Source: Bovifimicola ammoniilytica (GTDB lineage: Bacteria; Bacillota; Clostridia; Lachnospirales; Lachnospiraceae). Taken from it: a stretch of 64,000 bases of DNA. Positions 34,131-43,147 of this stretch are shown piece by piece (within the stretch, counting starts at the first letter, position 1; every line of letters begins with the position of its first letter). The position numbers and the translations under genes are program-made. The notes under the pieces are model-generated. The model was given only the letters and a program-made list of their open reading frames with translations. It searched no databases and was not told where the DNA came from. The stretch lies in assembly GCF_025567085.1 (NCBI RefSeq), contig NZ_JAOQJN010000007.1:1-64000 (forward strand). Reading direction: 5' to 3'.

Positions 34131-35192
34131 ATGATAGAGACACAGATTGCAATACCTACACTACTAAAAGTAGGCAAGGGAACAATGAAGAACCTTGGAA
34201 CATATTTATTGGCAGGCAATATGAAAAATGCTGTTGTATATTTTGGAAATGGTCTTATTGATATGTTTGGACAGGAGATAATTGATAATCTTAAAAATGA
34301 CGGCATTAATGTAATTGAATACAAGGAACTTGATACGGTTAAGATAGAGGATATTATTGATTTAGCATTTTCAATTGATGCGAAGTGTCAGGTTATCGTC
34401 GGAATAGGTGGCGGAAAGGTAATTGATACTGCAAAATATGCAGCATATTTAAGAAAAATGCCATTTATCAGTATTCCGACCTCAGCATCTTCGGATGGCT
34501 TTTCAAGTGCGAGTGCATCGCTTATAGTAAATGGAAGAAGGACATCAGTACCAGCAAGAATAGCATATGGCATTGTAGTTGATACCGATATTATTAAAAG
34601 TGCGCCTGCGAAATTCATTTATTCAGGAATCGGAGATATGGTGTCTAAGATTACGTCTTTATATGACTGGCAATATGAATCAGGTATGGGATATTCTAAA
34701 ATAAATGATTTCGCAGTAATGATAGCTAAAAAGGCAGTAAACAGTTTTGTGAGAACACCATTTAAGACTATACAGGATGATTTATTCTTAAAAGAGCTTG
34801 TAGATTCACTTGCAATGAGTGGAATTGCTAATGAAATTGCAGGCGGAAGTACACCGACAAGTGGCAGTGAACATCTGATTTCACATTCGCTTGATAAAAT
34901 GCTTGAAAGACCACAGTTACATGGTATTCAGGTCGGAATTGCAACTTATGTAATGAGTGTTGTTCAGGATCACAGATATGTTCGTGTAAATACAATATTT
35001 GAACAGACAGGCTTCTGGGATTATGTTGAGACATTAAATCTTGATGTAGAAGATTATATAAAGGCAGTGGATATGGCACCAACAATCAAGCCACACAGAC
35101 ACACATATCTACACGAAGAGAAATATAGAGATTTTGCAAAACAGGTATTATTAGAAGATAGTGTAATGAAGAGAATTTTTCATTTGGATTGA
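34131..35192 (+). CDS. NAD(P)-dependent glycerol-1-phosphate dehydrogenase (AraM/EgsA-like)
   Basis: 353 residues. The nucleotide-binding segment is VIVGIGGGKVIDTAKYAAY, followed by FISIPTSASSDGFSSASASL. Metal ligands are likely Asp in GIGDMVSK and the His residues in GSEHLISHSLD and LHGIQVGIATY, as in iron-type dehydrogenases of this branch. It reduces dihydroxyacetone phosphate to sn-glycerol-1-phosphate. In archaea this makes the lipid backbone; Bacillus AraM makes an archaea-like heptaprenylglyceryl phosphate. No prenyltransferase is adjacent, so its use here is open. Confidence 0.8.
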   Translation: MIETQIAIPTLLKVGKGTMKNLGTYLLAGNMKNAVVYFGNGLIDMFGQEIIDNLKNDGINVIEYKELDTVKIEDIIDLAFSIDAKCQVIVGIGGGKVIDTAKYAAYLRKMPFISIPTSASSDGFSSASASLIVNGRRTSVPARIAYGIVVDTDIIKSAPAKFIYSGIGDMVSKITSLYDWQYESGMGYSKINDFAVMIAKKAVNSFVRTPFKTIQDDLFLKELVDSLAMSGIANEIAGGSTPTSGSEHLISHSLDKMLERPQLHGIQVGIATYVMSVVQDHRYVRVNTIFEQTGFWDYVETLNLDVEDYIKAVDMAPTIKPHRHTYLHEEKYRDFAKQVLLEDSVMKRIFHLD

Positions 35193-35208
35193 GAAAAAAT
35201 AAAAACAT

Positions 35209-35366
35209 TGCGGAATGGAGATTAGTGTAAAAAATAATGTTGATACACTTATTTTTTACACGACTAAATGTGTCACAGGCGCCACATTTAGTGTTTATCG
35301 CAGAGCCAAATCTGACATTTGGCTCGCGATTCCTCCGGCGTAAACGTCTGCGGAATGGAGAATAGT
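35209..35366 (+). repeat. Structured pseudoknot element A, copy 1
   Basis: Hairpin 1: GTGTAAAAAATAA (35225) with TTATTTTTTACAC (35249), closed by TGT-TGAT-ACA. Hairpin 2: ACTAAATGTG/CACATTTAGT. Hairpin 3: ATCGC-A-GAGCCAAAT/ATTTGGCTC-GCGAT with one bulged A. The loop of hairpin 2 (CAGGCG, 35276) pairs with CGTCTG (35345) just before the ribosome site. TGCGGAATGGAGATTAGT and TGCGGAATGGAGAATAGT bound the element 140 bp apart. Confidence 0.8.
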
Positions 35367-35990
35367 ATGAAATATGATGCTTTATTATTTGATTTAGATG
35401 GAACAATGTGGGATGCTACTGAAAATATAAGAATTTCCTGGGAAATGGCTGCAAGAACTTTTGATGGATTAGAAGATAGGATAATAACTAAAGAAGAACT
35501 TCAAAGTGTTATGGGATTGCCTATGGACGAAATAGCGGCAAGGCTTTTCAAGGAATTTGATAAAGAAAAACAGCTTGAAATATTAGATAAATGTTGTGAG
35601 GTCGAGAATGAATATCTGACAGAAAAAGGTGGAATTTTATATCCTGAACTTGAGTCCACACTTGCAAAATTATCTGAAAAATACACACTTTGTATCGTAA
35701 GCAATGGTCAGGCCGGATATATTCAGACATTTTTAAATGCACACAATATGTCAAAATATTTTAAAGATTTTCAGAACTGGGGAGACAATAAGGTTCCAAA
35801 GGGTGAAAATATTAAGCTTGTAATTGAAAGAAATAATATAAAAAATGCAGCATATGTAGGTGATACACAAGGCGATGCCAATGCAGCAAAGATGGCAGGA
35901 ATAGATTTTATTTATGCTGAATATGGCTTTGGAAATGTTGAAGAATATACATTTGCAATAAAGGAATTTAAGGATTTGCTTACGCTTTAG
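35367..35990 (+). CDS. HAD-superfamily phosphatase
   Basis: 207 residues from the ATG at the end of structured element A1. Motif I is LFDLDGTMWD (nucleophile and acid Asp), motif II is CIVSNGQ, motif III is the Lys in NKVPKGENI, and motif IV is YVGDTQGDANAA. With a helical cap between motifs I and II it belongs to the PGP/Gph-like branch and hydrolyses a small phosphorylated metabolite. The substrate cannot be told from sequence. The ribosome site GGAATGGAG is part of the element's direct repeat. Confidence 0.88.
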   Translation: MKYDALLFDLDGTMWDATENIRISWEMAARTFDGLEDRIITKEELQSVMGLPMDEIAARLFKEFDKEKQLEILDKCCEVENEYLTEKGGILYPELESTLAKLSEKYTLCIVSNGQAGYIQTFLNAHNMSKYFKDFQNWGDNKVPKGENIKLVIERNNIKNAAYVGDTQGDANAAKMAGIDFIYAEYGFGNVEEYTFAIKEFKDLLTL

Positions 35991-36047
35991 CAAGTGATGA
36001 TGATTACATCAATCAAAACAGCAAGTTATATAGAAATGGAGTTCCAT

Positions 36048-36620
36048 ATGAAAGTTAAAGTAATAAGGTCTAATAGAAAAACCATATCAATACAAGTTAA
36101 TACTGATCTAACAGTTACAGTAAGAGTGCCGGAATATGCAACGAACAAGGACATAGATAAGATACTTCATGATAAGGAATCGTGGATTATGAAGCATATG
36201 GAACAGATAAGAGAGCAGAATGTAAGATATGAATCATCAGGCCTTAAACATTTGACGAAAGCAGAAATCGAAGACTTAGCTGATAAGGCATTAAAATATA
36301 TTCCGCAGAGAGTTGAATATTTCTCGAAAATTGTAGGCGTAGATTATGGAAGAATTACAATTCGTAATCAGAGAACCAGATGGGGAAGCTGTAGCAGTAA
36401 GGGTAATCTTAATTTCAATTGTCTGCTAATGTTGACACCAACAGAAGTGATTGATTATGTTGTAGTTCATGAACTTTGTCACAGAAAGGAAATGAACCAT
36501 TCAAAGAATTTCTGGATAGAAGTTGAAAAGGTGATTCCGGATTATAAGAGGTCAGTTAAATGGCTGAAGAACGAGGGAAGCCAGATAATAAGGTTATTAG
36601 ATTCGAATGTAAAAATTTAG
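36048..36620 (+). CDS. YgjP/DUF45-family zinc metallopeptidase
   Basis: 190 residues from the ATG after AATGGAGTTCC; open frame upstream lacks a site. The conserved pair RTRWGSCSSKGNLNFN and VVHELCHRKEMNHSKNFW (HELCH plus a third His) defines the family, related to WLM and SprT-like proteases. It is a cytoplasmic protein often found near restriction or repair genes, but the physiological target is unknown. The gene follows the HAD gene by 57 bp. Confidence 0.85.
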   Translation: MKVKVIRSNRKTISIQVNTDLTVTVRVPEYATNKDIDKILHDKESWIMKHMEQIREQNVRYESSGLKHLTKAEIEDLADKALKYIPQRVEYFSKIVGVDYGRITIRNQRTRWGSCSSKGNLNFNCLLMLTPTEVIDYVVVHELCHRKEMNHSKNFWIEVEKVIPDYKRSVKWLKNEGSQIIRLLDSNVKI

Positions 36621-36754
36621 GTGAGGTAGAAAAAGTTACGGAAACAGAAATTAATAAGATATTAATGACAAGTTATTCCTTATATGTTAAAATCAGACAC
36701 ATAACTATCATATATGAATAGTTTATAAAAGACGTAGGGAAGGAGGAGATTATA

Positions 36755-37120
36755 ATGTCAGAACTATATTGTTCGAATTGTAAGAAGTTACTTAGTAATG
36801 ATGAGAAAGCATCTGGTAAATGTGCAAATTGTGGAGAGAAATTCTCAAGTACATTAATAGGTGCAACAAGACCAATTGAGGTGAATACTGACATAGCTAC
36901 TGAGAAAAATATTGTAGGTATGGTATTAAAAGTTATTGGTATTTTAATACTTATTGTTGGAACAATTACAAACTTTATACTTATAGACAAATATGAATAC
37001 GAGTATACAATTTTTAGTTTCATTGTTCCGGAGTTAAGAACTATTGTTAGTGGAATGATACTTATCGGCTCGGCAGAAATTGTGAAGTTATTACAGGATA
37101 TTAAGAACAGAATGAGATAA
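36755..37120 (+). CDS. Small zinc-ribbon membrane protein
   Basis: 121 residues: N-terminal zinc ribbon YCSNCKKLL...GKCANCGEKF (two CxxC knuckles), a linker, then two hydrophobic helices (about 55-75 and 86-106). A GAAGGAGGAG site precedes the ATG. This plan is frequent in Lachnospiraceae and function is not known. It stands alone before the pheST leader. Confidence 0.7.
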   Translation: MSELYCSNCKKLLSNDEKASGKCANCGEKFSSTLIGATRPIEVNTDIATEKNIVGMVLKVIGILILIVGTITNFILIDKYEYEYTIFSFIVPELRTIVSGMILIGSAEIVKLLQDIKNRMR

Positions 37121-37253
37121 GAGAGCAATATGAAATGAAGATAAATATTTCATTTCATACATAAGAGAAATATATAAGGAACAAAAGAATCATATAAGAA
37201 AGATATATAATAAGCGACATAATAAGCGATATAATAAACGATGCATATTCAAG

Positions 37254-37282
37254 TTGACACATATTTTAGTATGTGATAAAAT
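37254..37282 (+). promoter_or_regulatory. Promoter of the pheST T-box transcript
   Basis: TTGACA (37254-37259) and TAAAAT (37277-37282) with a 17-bp spacer, immediately upstream of the T-box leader. Confidence 0.75.
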
Positions 37283-37289
37283 CAGAAAT

Positions 37290-37722
37290 GGTTTTGAAAT
37301 AACAATTCAATATAATATGCATTGAGGGTGCAAAGTAGATTATGAAGAATCTTTTAGAGAATAATCGCCATCGGCTGTAAGCGGTTTAAGATATTCATAG
37401 ATTGAAATTTCACACCGGAGCATTGTCTTTGAAATATTTGAAATAAAATATAAGTAGGAGGCGACGTGAGTGAGCGTTAATCACATTGAGAGTTTACATA
37501 TCACAAGATATATAAATCGTAATATATATAAATTATAATAAATATATGAATAGAAAGTTATATAATCATATATAGATATAAGTTTATATAATTAGATATA
37601 AATACTGATGTATTTTATATAACGGATATCAAGTAAATAAGATATCAGATATGTAAGAATATGGGTGGTACCGCGGATAATATTCGTCCCAGCTAGGAGA
37701 AAGTCCTGGCTGGGTTTTTTTT
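37290..37722 (+). promoter_or_regulatory. T-box riboswitch, phenylalanine-specific
   Basis: The T-box/antiterminator sequence GGGTGGTACCGCGG is at 37663-37676. The terminator CCCAGCTAGGA/TCCTGGCTGGG with eight T's is at 37688-37722. Upstream stem I features include GTAGGAGGCGACGTGAGTG and a TTC (37409-37411) in the likely specifier loop, matching Phe. Uncharged tRNA-Phe would switch on pheST. An AU-only stretch of about 150 bases between stem I and the T-box makes this leader longer than usual. Confidence 0.88.
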
Positions 37723-37723
37723 G

Positions 37724-37787
37724 CTTACCAGGAAATTTCGTTGAAATTGTCTTGGTAAGTAAAAAATGCTCTGCGAGGATACGCACT
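37724..37787 (+). repeat. Hairpin repeat family B, copy 1
   Basis: CTTACCAGGAAATTTC pairs with GAAATTGTCTTGGTAAG. The sequence continues TAAAAAATGCTCTGCGAGGATACGCACT (split here: TAAAAAATGCTCTGCG, AGGATACGCACT). It closely matches 62179-62241. It begins within two bases of the T-box terminator's T run. Confidence 0.75.
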
Positions 37788-37909
37788 TTGTGATATAGGA
37801 AGATGTCACATAAAGTGTGTGTAAAGCGGTATAAATAGTCGCAGGACAGACAGGATAATCCAATAAAATAATCAAATAAATAAAATATATGAATGGAGGA
37901 TAATCATCG

Positions 37910-38935
37910 ATGAATGAAGCATTAGAAAGTATTAAGCAGAAAATCTTAGATGGTGAAAAAGAACTGACAAATTCCAAGGCTGTTTATGATTTTAAGAAAT
38001 CATTTCTTGATTCAAAAGTTGGACAGATTGGACAGTTAATGAAAGAAATGCGTAATATTGCACCTGAAGAACGTGCCAGCTATGGTAAAGGTGTAAACGA
38101 ATTAAAGGAATGGGCAATTAATTATTTTGCAGAAATAGAAGAAAAGATTAAAGCAAAAGAATTAGAAGAAAAGTATGAATCAGAGAAAATAGATGTTACA
38201 ATGCCTGCTAAGACTAAACAGACAGGTAATCTTCATCCTATTACACAGATGAGAAATCAGTTAATAGATGTATTCCAGGGAATGGGATTTGAAGTGTATG
38301 AGGGTTCAGAAATTGAAAATGATTACTATAACTTTACTGCACTAAATACACCAAAGGATCATCCTGCGCGTGATATGCAGGATACATTCTATTTATCGCC
38401 TGAATTTTTATTAAGAACACAGACTTCAGCAGGACAGATTCACGTTATGGAAAGCAAGAAGCCTCCTATCAAGATTCTTTCACCTGGTAAGGTTTTCCGT
38501 TCAGATGATGATGCAACACATTCTCCAATGTTTACACAGATGGAAGGACTTGTTGTAGATGAGAAGATTACACTTTGTGACCTTAAAGGTATGTTAGATG
38601 TATTTGTACAGAAGATATACGGTGAGGGAACTGTAACACGTTTAAGACCATCATATTTCCCATTTACAGAGCCATCAGTTGAAGTGGACTGCAGTTGTTT
38701 TGAATGTGGTGGAAAAGGCTGTAAATTATGTAAAGGTACAGGCTGGATAGAGATTCTTGGAGCAGGTATCGTTAATAAAAAAGTATTAGAGAACTGTGGA
38801 ATTGATTCTGAAAAATACAGCGGACTTGCATTTGGTATTGGTATTGAAAGAACAGCAATGCTTAAATACGGAATAAATAATATCAAGTTATTATTTGAGT
38901 CAGATTTACGTGTATTAAAACAGTTAGATGACTAG
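37910..38935 (+). CDS. pheS: Phenylalanyl-tRNA synthetase alpha subunit
   Basis: 341 residues. An N-terminal coiled coil (1-80) that touches tRNA is followed by the class II catalytic core. Motif 2 is KVFRSDDDATHSPMFTQMEG, the cysteine-rich insert is CSCFECGGKGCKLCKGTGW, and motif 3 is GLAFGIGIERTAMLKYGI. It charges tRNA-Phe together with PheT as an alpha2-beta2 enzyme. A TGGAGG site precedes the ATG. Expression depends on the T-box upstream, with a family B hairpin between T-box and gene. Confidence 0.97.
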   Translation: MNEALESIKQKILDGEKELTNSKAVYDFKKSFLDSKVGQIGQLMKEMRNIAPEERASYGKGVNELKEWAINYFAEIEEKIKAKELEEKYESEKIDVTMPAKTKQTGNLHPITQMRNQLIDVFQGMGFEVYEGSEIENDYYNFTALNTPKDHPARDMQDTFYLSPEFLLRTQTSAGQIHVMESKKPPIKILSPGKVFRSDDDATHSPMFTQMEGLVVDEKITLCDLKGMLDVFVQKIYGEGTVTRLRPSYFPFTEPSVEVDCSCFECGGKGCKLCKGTGWIEILGAGIVNKKVLENCGIDSEKYSGLAFGIGIERTAMLKYGINNIKLLFESDLRVLKQLDD

Positions 38936-38953
38936 GCGAAAAGGAGGATTATT

Positions 38954-41374
38954 ATGTTAGTACCATTGAGCTGGTTAAAAGAATATGTAGATATAGATAT
39001 TACTCCGGAAGAACTTGAGAAAAGATTATTTTCAAGTGGTTTTGAAGTAGAAGAACGTTATGAAGTCGGTAAAGACATCAGTAATGTAGTTGTTGGGCTT
39101 GTAGAAGAATGTGAGGGAATACCTGATACACACTTAAGTCTTTGCAAAGTAAATGCAGGCGAGCATGGAACATTCCAGATATGCTGTGGTGCAGATAATG
39201 TTAAAGCAGGCGGAAAGTTCCCACTTGCTCTTGTAGGTGCAACAGTATATGCAACAGCTAAAGACCATAAGACAGTTGAGGGTGTTATGACAATTAAGAA
39301 GGGTAAACTTCGTGGCTATGAGTCATTTGGTATGCTTTGTTCAGGCGTAGAACTTGGTGTAAATGACAATATGTTTAAGGGCGGAGATTACAACGGATTG
39401 TTAGTATTACCTGAAGATGCTGAAGCAGGTGCTGATGTTAAGCCTATTCTTGGACTTGATGACTGGATATTTGATATAGCCATTACTGCTAACAGACCTG
39501 ATTGCCAGAGTATTCTTGGTATTGCCAGAGAAGTAGCAGCTATCCTTAATACAGACTTAAAGATGCCTGCCACAGATTATACAGAGACAGAAGTTAAGAA
39601 AGATGGCTTTAATGTAACAGTTGATGCATCAGATTTATGCCCAAGATACATTGCACATTATGTATATGATGTTAAGATGGGTGAATCTCCTCAGTGGATG
39701 AAGAGACGACTTGAATTAGTAGGAATAGGTGCTATTTCAAATGTAGTTGATATTACTAATTATGTTATGAAAGAAATCGGTCAGCCAATGCATGCATTTG
39801 ACTGCTCATATCTTGAGGGTAACGCAATTAACGTAAGACGTGCTAATGACGAAGAGAAAATCGTTACATTAGATGAACAGGAATATACACTTAATTCTAA
39901 TAACCTTGTAATCTGTGATGGAGTTAAACCGGTAGCATTAGCAGGCGTAATGGGTGGACTTAATTCAGAAATCAGAGATACGACTGAAACAGTAATGTTT
40001 GAATCTGCTAAATTTGCCCGCGATAATATAAGAAAGACAGCAAGAAGTCTTGGTAAACGTTCAGATGCAAGTGCAAGATACGAAAAAGGTGTTGATGAAT
40101 ATTCAACAGTATTAGCTATGAAACGAGCACTTCATTTGATAGAAGAATTGGGCTGTGGTAAAGTATCTTCAACACATATTGATGTAAATGTAGGTAATTC
40201 AGTAGAGCCACATGAGATGAAAGTAAGTGTTAAGAGAGTAAATGACGTATTAGGAATTGTAGTACCTGATGAAGATATAATTAAGATAATGAAAAATCTT
40301 AATTTTGCACCATCAATTAATGGTGATGAGTTGATACTACAAGTTCCTGCATATAGAGAAGATATGGATTCATATCCAGATGTTGCTGAAGAAGTAATTC
40401 GTATGTATGGTTATGATAACGTTGTTCCAACATTTATGCCTGATGCCAAGGTGACAATGGGTGGAATTAACCAGAAACAGAAGAAAGAACTTAAGCTTAA
40501 GAAGGCACTTTGCAGTATTGGTGCATACGAGGCTATACATTATTCATTCTTCTCACCTGCAGATTTAGATATGCTTAAATTACCTGAAGATGCAAAAGAG
40601 AGAAAAGCAATTAGTATTATTAATCCTATTAATGAGGACCTTTCATTGATGAGAACGACATTAGCAGCTTCTATGATTAATGCTATTGCAAGAAATATGA
40701 AGAAAGATAATGAAACTGGAAGATTATTTGAAGTAGGTAATGTATTCATACCAAAGTCACTTCCTTTAACAGATTATCCTGATGAAAGAGAAACACTTTG
40801 CGTAGGTATCTGGGGTGATGATGAGGATTTCTTTACACTTAAAGGAATAGCAGAGACAGTAGCTGAAACGCTTTGTCTTGATTTTGAATATGAACCTGCT
40901 AAGAAATCATTCCTCCATCCATATCAGACAGCTATAATCAAATGTGAGGGAATCGAAATCGGTTATTTAGGAAAAGTTGCATATGATGTTGTTAAGAACC
41001 TTGGAGTTCGCGGCGATATGTATGTAATGGAAATGGATCTTAAACTTATGTCACAGTGGTATGACAGAAAGACTATGTTCACTCCATTGCCAAAATTCCC
41101 TGAAGAGAAACGTGACCTCGCACTTGTTATGAATAAAGATATAACTTGTGGTCAGGTTGAAGACTGCATAAAGAAATCATGCAATTACATTAAATCAATC
41201 ACATTATTTGATGTATATGAGGGCGAACAGATTCCTGCTGACAAGAAGAGTATGGCATTTACAATAGAATTTACACCTAAGGAAGAAGCTTTTGAAGCAG
41301 AATCAGTAGACAGATTTGTTAATAAGATTCTTAAGAATCTTAAGAGAGAATTAGAGATTGAATTAAGAGCATAA
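38954..41374 (+). CDS. pheT: Phenylalanyl-tRNA synthetase beta subunit
   Basis: 806 residues, full length. Domain order: tRNA-binding EMAP-like domain (about 40-150), B3/B4 editing domain (210-390), B5 (400-470), class II-like core (480-680), and the C-terminal ferredoxin-fold anticodon-binding domain (710-805; PKFPEEKRDLALVM). The B3/B4 domain hydrolyses mischarged Tyr-tRNA-Phe. The gene follows pheS by 18 bp with an AAAGGAGG site. A strong terminator follows. Confidence 0.97.
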   Translation: MLVPLSWLKEYVDIDITPEELEKRLFSSGFEVEERYEVGKDISNVVVGLVEECEGIPDTHLSLCKVNAGEHGTFQICCGADNVKAGGKFPLALVGATVYATAKDHKTVEGVMTIKKGKLRGYESFGMLCSGVELGVNDNMFKGGDYNGLLVLPEDAEAGADVKPILGLDDWIFDIAITANRPDCQSILGIAREVAAILNTDLKMPATDYTETEVKKDGFNVTVDASDLCPRYIAHYVYDVKMGESPQWMKRRLELVGIGAISNVVDITNYVMKEIGQPMHAFDCSYLEGNAINVRRANDEEKIVTLDEQEYTLNSNNLVICDGVKPVALAGVMGGLNSEIRDTTETVMFESAKFARDNIRKTARSLGKRSDASARYEKGVDEYSTVLAMKRALHLIEELGCGKVSSTHIDVNVGNSVEPHEMKVSVKRVNDVLGIVVPDEDIIKIMKNLNFAPSINGDELILQVPAYREDMDSYPDVAEEVIRMYGYDNVVPTFMPDAKVTMGGINQKQKKELKLKKALCSIGAYEAIHYSFFSPADLDMLKLPEDAKERKAISIINPINEDLSLMRTTLAASMINAIARNMKKDNETGRLFEVGNVFIPKSLPLTDYPDERETLCVGIWGDDEDFFTLKGIAETVAETLCLDFEYEPAKKSFLHPYQTAIIKCEGIEIGYLGKVAYDVVKNLGVRGDMYVMEMDLKLMSQWYDRKTMFTPLPKFPEEKRDLALVMNKDITCGQVEDCIKKSCNYIKSITLFDVYEGEQIPADKKSMAFTIEFTPKEEAFEAESVDRFVNKILKNLKRELEIELRA

Positions 41375-41427
41375 ATTTTAGAAGTATTTTCAGAGAAAAA
41401 AAGTAAAATTATAAAAAGTGGTGAAAT

Positions 41428-41467
41428 AAGTCCACAGATGTCAGAATAAAAAGACATTTGTGGACTT
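41428..41467 (+). terminator. Terminator after pheT
   Basis: AAGTCCACAGATGTC pairs with GACATTTGTGGACTT around a short A-rich loop, followed by TTG. A TATAAT box at 41474 just beyond it may start the next transcript. Confidence 0.85.
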
Positions 41468-41546
41468 TTGTGTTATAATGAGCAAAAGAAAGATAGCTAT
41501 AAGTAAACAATGAAAGCAGATAGATTTACCAAGGAGGATAATAGAT

Positions 41547-42806
41547 ATGAAGTGGTCAGAATTCTATGAAAAGGCGGACAATTGTGAAGTAAGTACAGTT
41601 GTTAAAATGATACCATCACTAGAAGAATTTGGTTCTCCAAAGGAAATTGCAGACGTAATATTGATAATCGGATCCGAAGATAAGAAAGGTGCTAATAGTT
41701 TATTAAATAAGGCACTTGATAAAGGTATAAAATTCAACGCTGATGAACTGTCAGACATTTTCGGAAGTTGTGACAGAGAGAATTTCGACAAGGCACTATA
41801 TAGTTCAGCGGATAGATTTACTGATGAAGATATAGAGAATCTATATTATATTATAGAAGAAGATGTAGTTGTTAAACTTGCTAAGAAATATGGATTAAAA
41901 TTACCAGATGATATTGCATCTGAATATGAAGAGAAGATGGTTTCAGACACAACGCCTGTAAGCTGGGAGCAGTTCTATGATGGTATGTTTGAATGGAATG
42001 AAGAGTATTCTAAGAGACGCTCAAGGGTGTTAACGGATTATGGTAATGAAGAAGATATTATTACAGTGCTATATCAATTATTTGATGGAGATATTAATGG
42101 CGCAGATAATTTTATAAAAGAAGCTGTTAATCATGGAGTGACATTTTCGGGAAACAATCTTTCAGAAATATCGTATTTTTGCAGTGGTAGTATATTCAGA
42201 TATGCACTAAATAAATCTTCGAAGAGATTTACGGATAAAGATTTAGAAGATGTAAGTGATGATTTAAATGATGATGAAGTAATAAAATTAGCGGAAGAAT
42301 TACATCTGAACTTACCGGAAGGCTACGAGATATACGACGAAAATGATGATATTGATGAAATTAACAATATAGCTGAATTACAGGCAGTGATACTTGATGC
42401 CATTGAATTAGCAGATGAAGCATTAAAGGCACTTAATGATGCCGGGGCTGCAGTTAATGAAGGAAGCAGGACGAGTTTATTTGATATACTTAGTAAGAGT
42501 TTCTATTCATCAGCAACTAAGAATCTTGCACTTGAAGAGGCGGATTTTCAAATACAGACGGCAGAAGAATCAATATCACAACTCAATGGCATATTAAAAG
42601 GAATTAGTAAGTGCAGGTATATTAAAATGAATTCAGAAAAATTAGCTTCTTTATTAGATATGTATACTAACGATAGTTTTATTAATATGATAACGCATAT
42701 GAAGATAGGAAAAATGGGTAAAAATATTAATAAAACAACCAAAGATGTAATTGATACCAGACATAAGCTTGAGAAGATATATAAAAAATTGTGCAAGGCT
42801 GTATAA
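41547..42806 (+). CDS. Acidic protein with a duplicated unknown domain
   Basis: 419 residues, strongly acidic, no signal or membrane helix. Two copies of a helical domain of about 115 residues are visible (about 1-120 and 138-255). Both open with W-x-FY, share a GAN/GADN-x(2)-L/I-x-KA/EA core, then DRFTDEDIENL against KRFTDKDLEDV, and end LNLPE/LKLPDD. The last 150 residues form long helices (EEADFQIQTAEESISQLNG). I do not recognise the family. A GGAGG site precedes the ATG, and it is probably transcribed alone. Confidence 0.75.
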   Translation: MKWSEFYEKADNCEVSTVVKMIPSLEEFGSPKEIADVILIIGSEDKKGANSLLNKALDKGIKFNADELSDIFGSCDRENFDKALYSSADRFTDEDIENLYYIIEEDVVVKLAKKYGLKLPDDIASEYEEKMVSDTTPVSWEQFYDGMFEWNEEYSKRRSRVLTDYGNEEDIITVLYQLFDGDINGADNFIKEAVNHGVTFSGNNLSEISYFCSGSIFRYALNKSSKRFTDKDLEDVSDDLNDDEVIKLAEELHLNLPEGYEIYDENDDIDEINNIAELQAVILDAIELADEALKALNDAGAAVNEGSRTSLFDILSKSFYSSATKNLALEEADFQIQTAEESISQLNGILKGISKCRYIKMNSEKLASLLDMYTNDSFINMITHMKIGKMGKNINKTTKDVIDTRHKLEKIYKKLCKAV

Positions 42807-42840
42807 TTGAAATACTTTTAAAAGGAAAAGAGATAGGATT

Positions 42841-43125
42841 ATGTCAGTAGAAAATAAAATTATAAGAAAAGAGATTCATTTCACAGGTGCAGTTCAGGGT
42901 GTTGGTTTTCGTTACAGGGCTAAATATGCAGCAGATGGTTGTGGTGTAACAGGATGGGTCAGGAACGAATGGGACGGTTCGGTATTAATGGAAGCACAAG
43001 GAACTGAAAGGCAGATAAATGAAATGTTAAAACTTATTAATCAGGGACAGTATATTATGATAGACAGGTTAGATTATCATAATATACCACTTGAAGAATA
43101 CGAAAGTGGTTTTCATATCAGGTAG
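42841..43125 (+). CDS. acyP: Acylphosphatase
   Basis: 94 residues, the standard size. The signature FTGAVQGVGFRYRAKYAA contains the phosphate loop and catalytic Arg, and GWVRNEWDGSVLMEAQG contains the catalytic Asn. It hydrolyses acyl phosphates such as acetyl phosphate and 1,3-bisphosphoglycerate. The start follows AAAGGAAAAGAG, and the WYL regulator starts just after its end. Confidence 0.93.
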   Translation: MSVENKIIRKEIHFTGAVQGVGFRYRAKYAADGCGVTGWVRNEWDGSVLMEAQGTERQINEMLKLINQGQYIMIDRLDYHNIPLEEYESGFHIR

Positions 43126-43147
43126 ATATGAAACGATTAAGGAGGAT

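Noticed and set aside
37495..37650. AU-rich tract as an origin-like unwinding element
   Set aside because: It lies inside the T-box leader with no DnaA boxes recognised.
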